From: Bursaphelenchus xylophilus
Taxonomy: Eukaryota > Nematoda > Chromadorea > Rhabditida > Aphelenchoididae
Length of the DNA: 64,000 nt
Direction: 5' to 3'
Assembly: GCA_904066235.2 (NCBI GenBank)
Contig: CAJFCV020000003.1
Coordinates: 8,618,001-8,682,000, forward strand
Of this stretch, positions 12,401-24,300 are shown one piece after another. Position 1 is the first letter of the stretch; each line of letters begins with the position of its first letter. Below the pieces are notes generated by a model. That model was not told where the DNA came from. It made no database searches and saw only the letters and a program-made list of their open reading frames with translations. The translations under genes were made by a program, and so were the position numbers.

Positions 12401-15400
12401 ATTACAAGTTGTAAATTAAATCAACACCGATTCGTTTGAATTCATTTAATCGATCAATAAGTTACCGTATACCTTCTACAGTAACCTTCAAAGGCCCTAA
12501 AAGCACATAAAATTACTATCCATGGCAACTTTTTGCTTAGAAAATCAAACTCAGCATGCTAAAAAACCTATAATTGCAACTTATTGCTTGCTTAAAGGTG
12601 CTATCTGCCGCAGGTAGTTAGTTCAAAGATAAATGCGTAAAAGTAAGCCTATTTTGGCCTACTTTTGTGAACTTTTTTGTAGAACGAACTTTACAGACCC
12701 GATTTATTTTGTAACGGCTGATGATTGAAGCATTATGTTTTCAGGCATGCTGAGTTCGAATTTGCATATCAAATTTTATGATTCTCGTATATTCGTCTTG
12801 GTATTTCGGGGTCTAGAGTATTACGGTAGCTACTTGTTGAAGATGATATGCCAAGAAAATACGCGAGATCTTTGAGCAAGCTGATTTTTTTTGCATTAAT
12901 GAAATCCACCCGCATAATGTAATAGCATTAGCTAGTTTCTCGCTCACGAAAACATCCCAACCGGCATTTTTTTAAAAACTAATGCTTACCTCATGTACAA
13001 GGTCGCAGATGGCCCATGAGGCCATTGCGTTGATTAAGTACGGCGGATATGAATGTAATAGCCTTCTTAACACTACAGAGAACACGGGGAAGTGCGACAA
13101 GAGCAGCTTGACTCAAAATTTGTTTTAAAAAATCAAAAATTATTCAAGTGCGTCTATCATTTTGTGGAGCATAAAAATCAAAAAATTTCAAAATTTCAGT
13201 CAAGACAAAATTTTGTTCCAAAATCGGTATGGGACATGATTTCTCGGTTAATTAGCCACATTTCATCTGTTGAACATTTTTCGATATCATTTAGTATAAG
13301 GAAGATAATCGGTAAAAAAAGGGTGCGTCTATCATTTTGTGGAGCAGTATATTTTGGAATTCAAAAAACTTTTTTGAAAGTCAAATAGTCAAATAGAAGG
13401 GTGTCGGAATCGAAAAATAAAATACAGTAATCACTGAGGTGGATCGCAAAATTGTAGCTCTCAACTTGCAAGAGCAGTCGAGATTTGCAGCTGAAAGAAA
13501 CCACGGAAAAATCCAAATTTGGTGCCTGGTTTCATCAAAATATAAGAATAATTTTTTGCAAATTTTCAAAATCTAAAAATTAAACAAAACTTGTTTTAAT
13601 TTGCATTTTTAGGGCCCTGATCGTGTGCGGGATCGAGTGTTTGTTCGGTCTGTTCTGCCTGCTCCTCAATCTCATCCATTTCGCTCTCTTTTTGCCGGAC
13701 AATGAGGAAGAATCCTTTGTTCCGTCGTTGATTTTGTTCATTACCCTCTCACAAATTGCAATATTCTTCTGTTTTAAGGTGAGTTATACAACTGAGAATT
13801 GCTAGTAATCAATTTCATATCCTAATTCTGGAAAAAAGATGATTTTTTACGAAAAAGTATTAAAAAATTACTTTTATAAATATATTTTTCTTACATTTTT
13901 ACAATTGTAACTTTAAGGTGTTATTTGTAATTTCGGTGGTCCGCCGTAACGCCCGTTTGCTTCGAATTCAACTACTTTTCCAATACATTACTTGCGTATT
14001 TTTACTTGTAAATTCGGCCTTCACTTTGGCCGCGGACTTTGGTGGATTTGATGAAGAAAAAGTTTACGCTCAAAGGAATCCGCCGTTGATTCGACTGGTC
14101 GCTTTTGGCTCTTTGGCATTTTTATTCGCTCAGTTGTATTTGAGGATGATGACAGTTCCCGTTTTCAACTTTTTGAATGACAATCGGAAGTTCAAGTAAG
14201 GAAAAGAAAATCTTAAAAAATAAAAAAAAAATTAGGTTGGCCCTATACAATTCCCGATGGAGATACCGAAAGCGAGTGTACTTTACGTACTGTTCGTTGA
14301 TGCACGAAGCTGCAATGAGAGAAAAGGTGAGGTGTACAACTGCTTGATCAAAAAAAGACATGTCTTTTCAGCGCCTTGAACGTGCCCAAAACCGTCTCCT
14401 AAACATGGAAGGAATGTCGTTGGCGTCAAAAAGTACAAAGACTTCGAGTGTAAAGTCCATTACCGAAAGCAACAACCTTGCGGTGGGTCAAAGAATGATT
14501 CAAACATTTTTCGGTTTACAGTTTTATCAGTAATGTGTTACGATTTCAGTTCAACCGGCAATTTTTGGCATGCACCCCACCGCTGCATAGCCAATCCTCC
14601 GAGAATGAGTAAGCTTGTGAAGAAAGTAGTCTCTTAATACCAACTTTTAACACTCCTCATTTATTCATATTACACTTATCCCCACGTCAATCCAAAATAG
14701 AAGAAAAAATTTCCCGCCCCTTTTTGGTGATTCGTTCAAGACGAAATGCCACAATCCGATAAAAACCATTTTCTTGTCTTTCTTCTTTCTTTTCGAGACA
14801 AAGCAATTAAAAGACGATTTTTGGCTCGCTGCGTCAGCCCGTAATGGACCCGGGACATAGGAAAAAATCGATTTTGAGTTTTTTGCATAAAAATGACCGT
14901 CGACATGTGCTAAGGAAAAGCGAACTACAGTTTTTCTCAATTCTGCCCGGAAGGCATAAATTTGCTTAAATTTGTCTTTTTTGGAATTTTCGACCTGGTG
15001 ACGTCATAGAAAGAGCAAATCACCCAAAATTTTGCTTGTGTACGTTTTCGACCATTGGGAATTCATTTTTTTGAAAATTAATTCTCTCAGATTACTGTAA
15101 CATAGGCATATTGTAATCCGGTCGATAAAAATCGACCGTAACTCCTTCGTATCAAAAATCCCACAGGATTTTATTTCAGATTCGGAATCAGCATAAAATT
15201 CTGCATATTATACACATAATGTGAGGTCATAACTCCAGGGGGGAGATCGCGTAGTATATTGGATTTTGGCAAAAATTACGTTTGAAAGGTCGCGGGTTCG
15301 ATCCCCGCTTGGTGCAAATATTGAAAACACGGCGGAAATCGCGTTGAATGGACAGCTAAGGGTCTTGTGACATACACTAAGCAATTTTCAACACTAATGC

Positions 15401-17930
15401 ATATCGAATTGCGATTAAAACTGATTTTATATAATTTTTGGAGACTGAATATGCAAAAAATGAAACTGCTTCAAACCGCTTGAAATTCACAACACTTATT
15501 CTAGGGTCAATTGTAAGAAACTTTTCCGTTAACTTTTTTTTGTAGATTACCGTACCATGGATTACTGTAGCGTTAAACGTGTCCTGATTAACAGCAATTT
15601 TCTTAAAAATTCTTGCATAAAATATTAAATCGTTTTAATTAGTGGCTTTAGACAGCGAAAAGATCCACTTTCTATATATGAAAGAATATTCGCTCTTCAT
15701 TGCAACGCGTCTTGATGTCATAATAAATTGGTGAAAGTGCGTCAATTAACTCGGCCGTTCCAAACGGTACAGCCATAAAAATTTTTTTGTGCACAAGAAA
15801 ACTCTTTCTTAACCATCCTGAGCACAATGACGACAATCCGACTTCTATGCGCCATGTGGTACACGAAAAACCAAATCAGGTTTAATGTTACAGTAATCCA
15901 TGTTACGGTGATCTACCAAAAAAAGTTAACGGAAAAGTTTCTTACAATTAACCCTAGAATAAGTGTTGTCAATTTCAAGCGGTTTGAAGCAGTTTCATTT
16001 TTTGCATATTCAGTCTCCAAAAATTATATAAAATCAGTTTTAATCGCAATTCGATATGCATTAGTGTTTGAAATTGCTTAGTGTATGTCACAAGACCCTT
16101 AGCTGTCCATTCAACGCGATTTCCGCCGTGTTTTCAATATTTGCACCAAGCGGGGATCGAACCCGCGACCTTTCAAACGTAATTTTTGCCAAAATCCAAT
16201 ATACTACGCGATCTCCCCCCTGGAGTTATGACCTCACATTATGTGTATAATATGCAGAATTTTATGCTGATTCCGAATCTGAAATAAAATCCTGTGGGAT
16301 TTTTGATACGAAGGAGTTACGGTCGATTTTTATCGACCGGATTACAATATGCCTATGTTACAGTAATCTGAGAGAATTAATTTTCAAAAAAATGAATTCC
16401 CAATGGTCGAAAACGTATACAAGCAAAATTTTGGGTGATTTGCTCTTTCTATGACGTCACCAGGTCGAAAATTCCAAAAAAGACAAATTTAAGCAAATTT
16501 ATGCCTTCCGGGCAGAATTGAGAAAAACTGTAGTTCGCTTTTCCTTAGCACATGTCGATGGTCATTTTTATGCAAAAAACTCAAAATCGATTTTTTCCTA
16601 TGTCCACCGCTGACGCAGCGAGCCAAAAATCGTCTTTTAATTCGGGTGGAAATGAGCTGGATTGATGTGATCCCCTCGTTTCAGATCCTCCAATGACCGC
16701 AGTAGTGTCCACAATTCCTCGACACCGAAACGTCGTCCCTCCCATCGTAGTATCTACACTCACAGCTACGCGAAGCCGAGTCCAACTCTCAAGAAGAAGC
16801 CCGTGAAAAAAGTTGGCCCCGCTAATTATAAACTGAAGCCGACCAATGGGGATTCGATCGGAATTCAACTGGAATTGGATCGGAAAGACTTGGAGAAACT
16901 GCTGGGAGGGCATTTGACCAATAACAATCATCTACCAAACGGTCACCACCATCATCGGACTAGTCCGGAGATCAAACGAAAGAGCGGGCTGACTCATGGC
17001 GACGATTTTTTGGTTCAAGAAGTGGACGAGATGGCCGATGAGAGGGAAGGAATAACCGAAAATTCCAGTCTATTGGCTAAAGAGAGGAAGAATGGAGCTG
17101 AAAAAGATATTCTGGCTTGTGAACTGGTCCGAGATGGAAAAACGGCTGGCCAAGAGACTTTAGACGAAAATATGGAGGGACAGGAAGGCAACAGTCATGA
17201 TCTGACTGGTCGACGAGGAAACAATCAAAATCAAGAGCTGATCCAAGAGAACGGCCCAGTCCAGCAAAATTTTGAGCCAGTACGCTTTCGAAAGCCGACC
17301 AAACTCACAACAAGTCCAAATTCTTTGAGTCCAGCCCAATACGAAGCCAATTCTGGAGCCACAGTCCAACCCCGTAGCCATGTGAACGGAATACCAAACT
17401 CCAAATCCGATGACAAATTTGGGCACGGATTTGTGAATCGGTTGGCTCAAGTCAACCATGGTTATCAGCCCAATTATCAGCAAGAACTGCAAGCAAAATC
17501 AGCACAAGGAACTAGACCGTATGACGACAGATTCACGTATCAGACAAGTCCAACAAATCGGGTGGATCAGAGCGATCGAAACTTTTTGGATCACCATGCA
17601 TATCGACAGGATAAGCCAATGCATTTTAAGGACTCAGACCGCTCCAGAAGCCGGCTACACCAGCCATTGGGAGTGAAATTGGGAGAAACTTTCGACGGTA
17701 GAAGTATTAATAATTTCAATCAAGATTACAATACCAATGGAAAGTCCACTCCGACTGGGCAGAGGTTCGGATCAGCCCGGCATATTTCCCCTCCGGGCAG
17801 GCATATGCCAGGGGTCAGTTTCCAATATCAGCCGCGCCAAACCCTGCCCAACTTCCAGCCCGGCTCGCCTGGTTCTGTCTTGCGATTTTATCACGATGAA
17901 TCGTATAATTACGTGAGCGGAGACGACTAA
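9411..17930 (+). CDS. unrecognised nematode membrane protein, about four TM helices plus long disordered tail
   Basis: Eleven exons are supported by splice sites and phase: 9411-9488, 10666-10961, 11272-11471, 11595-11733, 13613-13778, 13918-14195, 14236-14326, 14372-14482, 14550-14608 and 16685-17930 are the ones I could fix exactly (ten; others may exist), giving about 887 aa. Residues 1-238 are soluble and charged ([21 protein letters not shown]) and rich in acidic patches. Four hydrophobic segments follow at roughly 239-265, 274-300, 307-331 and 352-380. A basic linker (WRYRKRVYF) precedes a long Gln/Asn/Ser/Pro-rich tail of over 400 aa encoded mostly by the last exon. The last splice uses GA|GTAAGC to CAG|A, skipping an in-frame TAA two bases after the donor, so a shorter isoform ending at 14610 is possible. 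No family is recognised and no function is assigned. Introns 11734-13612 and 14609-16684 are dominated by foldback elements. Confidence 0.78.
11965..13349. mobile_element. foldback element 1 (TA-flanked, 1385 bp), in an intron
   Basis: The ends read TACTGCTCCACAAAATGATA and its reverse complement, and both sides carry a flanking TA, as expected for Tc1/mariner-type insertion. Arms of about 380 bp (11965-12345 and 12975-13349) are near-perfect inverted copies around a 630 bp unique centre. The terminal motif CTCCACAAAATGATAGACGC is repeated inside each arm (about 12144 and 13150). The mirrored open frames starting [10 protein letters not shown] in the two arms are a by-product. No transposase is seen, so it is non-autonomous. 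Confidence 0.82.
14684..14808. repeat. dispersed 125-bp repeat, copy A
   Basis: The segment from CACGTCAATCCAAAATAGAA to AAAGCAATTA is about 85-90% identical by eye to 58890-59016. Copy A ends exactly where foldback element 2 begins, and a few bases resembling the continuation of copy B (CGGG) resume after that element, suggesting the foldback inserted into this repeat. Confidence 0.7.
15241..15312 (+). other. tRNA-like sequence with pol III box B, left arm of foldback 2
   Basis: Positions 15292-15308 form a perfect T-arm: stem GCGGG/CCCGC with the seven-base loop TTCGATC, which includes box B GGTTCGATCCC. About 40 bp upstream GTAGTATATTGG resembles box A. A short stem CAAA/TTTG with a seven-base loop sits where an anticodon arm would be, but the loop lacks U33 and no acceptor stem can be formed. 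I take it as a tRNA-derived, SINE-like remnant and not a functional tRNA. Confidence 0.55.
16146..16217 (-). other. mirror tRNA-like sequence, right arm of foldback 2
   Basis: This is the reverse-complement copy of the tRNA-like sequence at 15241-15312, with the T-arm at 16150-16166. The two copies point toward each other across the centre of the palindrome. Confidence 0.55.
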
Positions 17931-18055
17931 TGGACCAGATTGGCTGATTTTGAGCTCTTTTTCCCTTTTATTTTTCATTATTTTCTATTCTCAATATCAT
18001 GTTATAATAATTTACAAAATCTATTTAGTCAATTATTTGATGTTTCGGGTGATTC

Positions 18056-18061
18056 AATAAA
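18056..18061 (+). terminator. poly(A) signal of the membrane-protein gene
   Basis: AATAAA occurs 126 nt past the stop at 17930. The convergent lipid-transfer gene ends at 18370, and a TTTATT at about 18190 would be its signal on the minus strand, so the two 3' UTRs nearly meet. Confidence 0.5.
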
Positions 18062-18369
18062 ATTTCGCATTATATACCAGATTCTAGCCGCCAAAACAAA
18101 ATGTTCGAGGCGCAATGCGCAGATTTCCTCCAGCACGCAAAGACTAGCCACACACATGTTGGAATAACTGTACATTACTTTTGATACCTTTTATTATGTA
18201 GATATGTGCGCTTAGATCACAATAAATTAGAATATATTTACAATAGCATCGGTAGTTTCGGGTATATCACAAGGTAAATAAATGCCGGACTAAAAACGAG
18301 AAAATACCCGATTTTTGACAATTTTTTTGGGGACAACAATCAAAATAATTAAAATATTTCAGAAAAATT

Positions 18370-21300
18370 TCATTCGTTTTGCTCACTGATGGCTCTATCG
18401 TCGATTGCCAGGCGGCCCAAGGTAATTCGAAGAGGATTCTTCTTTTTTGAGTCCTAGAATTTCGATTTATAATCCAGAGTCATCAAAAATCGCTTTAATT
18501 CTTTTCAAAATTTTTGAGAATCATCCATAAAATCGCCAAGATATGCTTAGCGCCCACCAAATAAAAAAATAAATTCTGACCACCTCCAAATCCCTCAATA
18601 AAAACTTTATCCTACCTTGATTTGTATTCGACTGTCGGATAAATCAAGGTGTAATTGGAATTTTTCATCTTCTTCTTGTTCTACTTGAAAGAACGGGCCC
18701 AGATGGGACAAAATAATGTCCGAAATTGCGATTTCCAGCTCTTTTACGTCAATCTGAAATTGATTTAGGTCGTTATTAACTCAACTTAAACAAAATCTTT
18801 TCAAATTTATATTCACCATGACAAACTTGTTATTTACCTTAAGCGAGGTGAATCCTTCATGTGCCTGAAGGTTGAAGAGGACATTCGTATCCAATAAGCG
18901 GTATTCTGGGATAGGAGAAGTAGCGCGGAGCTTCGACTTTTCCCGGATTACATCGCCAAATCGGATTTTGAAGCGTTCTTGGAGGCCGACGCTAAAAAAG
19001 GGTCGTATTTTACAAACTTTTATCATCGGAATTTTCCGATTTTTGTCCATAATTCTCAATATTCCTCTTTCACTATATGGAGACTTACGAAGTCACATAT
19101 CCATTGGCCTTGACATCTCCATCCTCAACTTGAACAACCGCCTGGATGTCATTCAACTGGATCTCGAAGACGTTGACGACCTGCGACAAATAGCGACTAG
19201 TCTCTCGATTAACAGTCATGTTCTCCTCCACAAATATAGCCTCCTCCGCGACGGCAACAGTCACCTTCCCGTGGAAAACATCGTCCTCGATTTGGGCTTG
19301 GCTCTCCAGATATGCGACCTGGCTTCGGAACTCGTCCTCTGACGCCGAGGTGACAATCGACGCCGTTTCGAGGATGTCGGCGTTCAGTTCCATGTAGGAT
19401 GAGAGCTGAGATGAGGTGCGATCAAGCCTTTTCGAGTCCGACGCAAACGATTCATCGGGCCTGAGGCTATCCGAACCATTCAAATCGAGTAATTCCGTGT
19501 TTTCCTTCAAGATTCTGATCGGAGTTCCGGGCAAAACTGGAGCTGTAGCTGAAGTGGGTGTGCTGATTTGGTCGGATTGCGGGAGTGAGGTGTTGGGGAA
19601 GGTGCCGGCTGCAATTGAAAAGTTAAAATGCGAATTGCAACCTTTTTTTGCCAAAAAATGGCATTTTCGAGGAAAAAATAAATAATTTTCGCAAATTTCT
19701 TTTAATTTCCCAAATTTCTGTCGATTTTTTCTCTACTTTCCCTTTGCTGTTACATCAGGTATAATTACTCATTTATGCCGCCATTTCCGACTTACGGGGA
19801 TCTTCTCCTTGTTTGAGGTCATTGCCTCTTTTCTCGAGTAAAGTCGAAGGGAAGAAAGGAGAAGGGCGCGCAAAAGTTTCGTTCGATTTGGGTTTCTGGG
19901 TAAAAAACGGATCGAATCAGTGGGTCAAATCTTTTTTGTAAAGCGATTTATCATTTCTGTACGCGATTCTCAAGTTTTTTAGGTTAGGATTTGCATGGGT
20001 TGTGGGATTTTTAAATATTTTTTACCCAAAAATTTATGTTCAGGTAAGCCTTGCAGAAAATAGGTAGTTAGGAATTTAATGTAAAATCAACGACAATAAT
20101 GATAATTACAGGACAGTTATGAATCTTGCCAGGTTTATTGGGACGTGACTGTGTTATAGAAAATAATTTTTTTTTCTATTTTTTGCGTATCTGCAAAAAA
20201 TCCTTTTTTTGCCTTTATGATACCTTTTGATACTAAGTTCGAACTCATTTTGATGTCCTTTCCAATCTCTGTTCCCTGATTGGTTGTCAACCAAATCCGT
20301 TTTGCCATCTATTGCCTCTCACAGCATTCCCAAGATTTTTTGAAACAATGTGCCTCTTCCTTACTAACCTCACAATGTTTGATTGCATTTTCCCACGTCT
20401 TCACCATTGCAATTTACTTCTCTACAATCTCAATCATCTCGATCTCGCTCTTTTCTCATTCCCAGCTCAAAAATCAATCCGATCTCGTTGCGAAGTTTTG
20501 CAAAATCTGTTTAATCTGTCCCCCTCGGAGTCAGCCCTCGCCAAAACACTTGAATCGACTTTTGTTGACGGCAGAACGCCCTTCGGTGCGCGCGGATTTC
20601 ACATATCCCTCCTGGAGGTTTTCAAACAGTCGGATCGCGCCGCTTTTAGACTCGAGATTCCGCATTATAAGCGCCAAATAGGGCGAGAAAGGGAAAGTCG
20701 AGGAGAGCGGCGGTGTAATGGCGGTTACAAAACTCCCAAATTACGAAAGGGGATTCGTAATGTTGGAGAATTTTCGTCTTGTTTTGTTGCATTGTCATAC
20801 TATTTAGAATAGAAAACTTTGGAAGAGCCTGCAAGAAAACGGAGACTGTCCTATTTTTATATATTTCTCGGTATATTGATAGTTTATAAAAGTGTTATAT
20901 TGCTTCGGCACACGACATGCACCAAATCGTTTTGTCTCTGATTAACTATCCTCATTTTTCGTGGCGTTTCTTCAAAGTCTGCAACCATGAAATTTAGTCG
21001 CCTATAAAGCCAAAACCCGGATTTTTTTGTGACATTCTGCAGATTGCAGTGAGGGACCAGATACAGTGGCAAAAAACGTACCATTTTGAATCCAGGAAGT
21101 ATCAAAAATGTGGCAAAATGCTTCCCTCTCCAAGTGAAACAACTTCGTTTTGAAGGGCGCGCCCTTTCCCTCACAAAAAAAGTGGGCGCGCTTTTTAAAT
21201 CGGGGTTTTTTCACTTGGAGAGGGAAGGGTTTTGCCACATTTTTGGTACTTCCCGGATGCAAAATGGTACGTTTTTTGCCACTGGATCAGGTCCCCCATT

Positions 21301-24300
21301 GTACGTGTGTAAAATTTAAAATCACTTGTGATTTAAACGTTGATTTAAACCCCGACCAAATTGTTTCCTCCGAGACACCACTATTCCTATTTATTTCCTC
21401 TGAGATACCACCGTTTCCACTAAACAAATGCCTGTTCTCAATTTCAAGTTAAACCCTGAACCTCTTCTTCATTGACCACTGTCAATGTTTTTGTTTATTT
21501 CGAATTTTCTTGCAAAAAACCCCTCCGAGTGTGCAATTCAATAGGAATGCGGAGAAAAAAAGAGGAGAGGGCTCCGGCCTTAACCCGTAAAATTAATTGG
21601 GTCAATGTCAATTTGGAGGCATGAAGTGAGCGGCGTCTTATTATAGGGTCATCATTTTTTAAATATTGTTGTAAACCGCTCGAGGGCAAAGAATTTTGGT
21701 ACCACGTGGTACAAAAATAGATTGTCGTTGTAATGTCAGCAGCCAAAAAATGAATGATTTTTTTCGGATTCTTGCAAAGTGAACGTTATTTTCGGTACTT
21801 TTTTGTCATCAAACTGGAAAAGGGCCTTTTATATCGCATATGACCTCCTCATATGCAACTTGCCATCAAATCTTTGACAATTTATTTTCAGTTTTATTAA
21901 ACCCTGTACCCGTGTCTTCCTCATTCATTTCGAAACCCAAAAAAATCTCCCAAATTCCAGTAAATTCGCAGATTTTCCTGCAATTCTCGCTAGCCACTCC
22001 ATTTCTTTTTCGGCATTGTTTGATTTAGCCGTCGAGAAAGTGGTCGACAACACCCATTCCAAGGTGTGTTGACCTTGTTCTTTTCCTGGGTATAAACTAA
22101 TTTCAAGCAGACGATTGCGTCAATCTCAGGTTTATTAATTTTGGGGTCGTAAAGGCATTCCCCGACAAATGGTGGAAGGTCGTGCTGAATATTCAGAGTA
22201 TTCCATTGGGGATTAACCCAAAAATCGAGTTGTAATTACAGAAGAAGAGTTTACTACTCTTCGGTCCGGGGATGGGCATCATTCGGGTGGATTTGAGGAT
22301 CCGAGAACTGTTGTCGAGATTATAGTCTTCTCAGGGATTACTAGATGACCTACTCTGACCTAAGACTCAGTCATTTTTTGGACCGTAACTTATTCTACAT
22401 TTAATTTTAGATTCCCATGTACCAAAAATAAAGCCTCCTGTATAAATATCTATAAAATCCGTCATCCTGGCGCCATTAAACCCCTTAAACACTCTTTGTT
22501 TCCCTAGATCTCTTCATATTTAAATACCTTACTTTACAGTTCATTCCGCTCTTTTAAAAGCCTCAAGGGATTTTCTCAGAAAAATCTTTTCCCGTTTGAT
22601 TTATTCATTTTCATATTCTGGTCCGGTCTGTGAATAATTTTCACGGATTGGCGATTTTCCGAACTGAAACGGGTATTCCGCGTCTCTATTGATTCATCCA
22701 GTTTCGTTTCAATTTCGAAGGGAGAAAATTAAAGTACCGTAAAGTTTTCAGCCTCAGGCGAGAGTGTTAGTTTCAAAAATGAACGGTCAGATTTTAAGGA
22801 TTATGAGTGCAAAGTGCAAAGCAAGTAAGAAATAGAAAGGATCAAGGAAAATGTAGAGGACCCAAGGAATTTTGAAGTGTCAAGCCGGCGCTTTTTGCAG
22901 AAATTCAAGTTAAAATTCACAGAGCTCAAAATCGAACATTTTGTTGTGGTTGTTAAAATAATAATCTCACCAGTTATTAACTTGCACCCAGATCCTCTCT
23001 AGCCCGAAGAGTAGCAAATTTTTTTCTGTAATGAAAACTCTATTTTTCGGTTAGTCCCCGACGAATGCCTTCTGAAGTCAGCACAACTTTCAATTGTTTG
23101 CTGGTTAACAACTTTAGGACCCAAAAATTCAGAAATTTTCATTGGCCAATCGTCATCTTATTTAATATTGGATTATTTTTCCCCCGTATTTTAATTTTAA
23201 CTTCTAAAACTGTTCATACGCAAGTTTTCTTTTCTCATTTCCCTCGCATAAAGATCATTTTCCTTTACCATATCGTTTCCAAACTTTATTCATTTTCCTG
23301 ATTATCCAGCCCATTTCTCTTTCATTACCATCAAACCGTAGCAAATAATTCGATGGCTATTGTAACGTTCGTTTCCCTCTCTTCCTCATTCGAAAAAAGG
23401 CATCTCGATCAATTTCGGCGCTTCAGACGAACCCCTTATTTGGAGGGAAAAAGCGACATCCTCCCAAAAACCGCTGCCGAATTTACTCGGAGGGCAAACG
23501 GTTGCGGATGGATTGATATTTTGGGGCGAAAATTTTATATAAAGTGTACCTTTGTTCCGCCGTGGAAACGAGCGGCGGCAGTGGATCGAAAAATTGGGCG
23601 CGGGTTCTGGAGACGAACGAATTCGATTATATCTTCTCAATAGTTTATTTCGGGGTCTTAATCCTTCCAATTTTTATAAATAATTTTGGCATTTTTTCCA
23701 CATGCCTAATTCTTGATTAGTTGTTTCTAAAGTTCAGTTCATTTTTTTATTTCCCCTTAGTTTTCAGATCAATCTCGTTTCCTTTGAAAGCGCCGCGTTA
23801 AAGCATATTTTTTTAACTTCCGATTTGTCCACATGTTCCAAAATCATCTTTCTCGTTTCTTACCCACCATCAATTAATGCTGCTATTAAATTTCCAATAA
23901 TACCAAGCGCAAGTCATAACAGTCTCGTTCAACGCGACCCTCATCCCCTTTATCTTGGCGAATAATCGGCAAAGAGGATCAGGGCGACCTTAACCCAATG
24001 ACACCAAGAATACCTTCCTTTTATTATTTATCCGTTTTCTTTGGTATTATTTCATTTCCCAACGGGTTTTTGCTTTTGATTACTCAGTGATCCAAAAATG
24101 TGATATCTTTTCACTACGTGATATAAATCACCATGTCGTTATCAGTAGTAATGAGTAACTGCAAGCCCGTTATTCGGCTCGAAACTGAGATCGCAGTCGT
24201 TTTTTACTCGTTTTATCGACAATCGGTTTGAATAACAATTTAGAAGGTCATTCGCGCGTGTCTTTTGAACTTTTCAGTCAAATAAATTAATTTGTTCTAG

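Larger units (their letters stand above)
14805..16642. mobile_element. foldback element 2: 1838-bp near-perfect palindrome in an intron
   Basis: The ends are AATTAAAAGACG and CGTCTTTTAATT. The arms, about 14805-15595 and 15870-16642, are inverted copies some 780 bp long with few mismatches (for example AATGGACCCGGGACATAGG on the left is reduced on the right), separated by about 270 bp. No transposase open frame is present. Each arm carries a tRNA-like sequence in mirror orientation. The element fills most of the last intron of the membrane-protein gene, so the pre-mRNA would fold into a very long hairpin. AATT at the boundaries could be a target-site duplication but is itself palindromic. Confidence 0.88.

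Noticed and set aside
15241..15312. A functional tRNA gene
   Set aside because: The T-arm is perfect, but no acceptor stem can be formed, the anticodon-like loop lacks U33, and the sequence occurs as a mirrored pair inside a mobile palindrome.
16581..16931. Minus-strand 116-aa open frame
   Set aside because: It is antisense to the last exon of the membrane-protein gene and crosses the end of foldback 2.
18872..19342. Plus-strand 156-aa open frame
   Set aside because: It is antisense to two BLTP3 exons and the intron between them, whose splice sites and phases are consistent.
20280..20834. Overlapping plus-strand frames of 133 and 166 aa in the BLTP3 intron
   Set aside because: Two different frames of similar length, low complexity (Ser/Leu/Phe), and no splice or family support.
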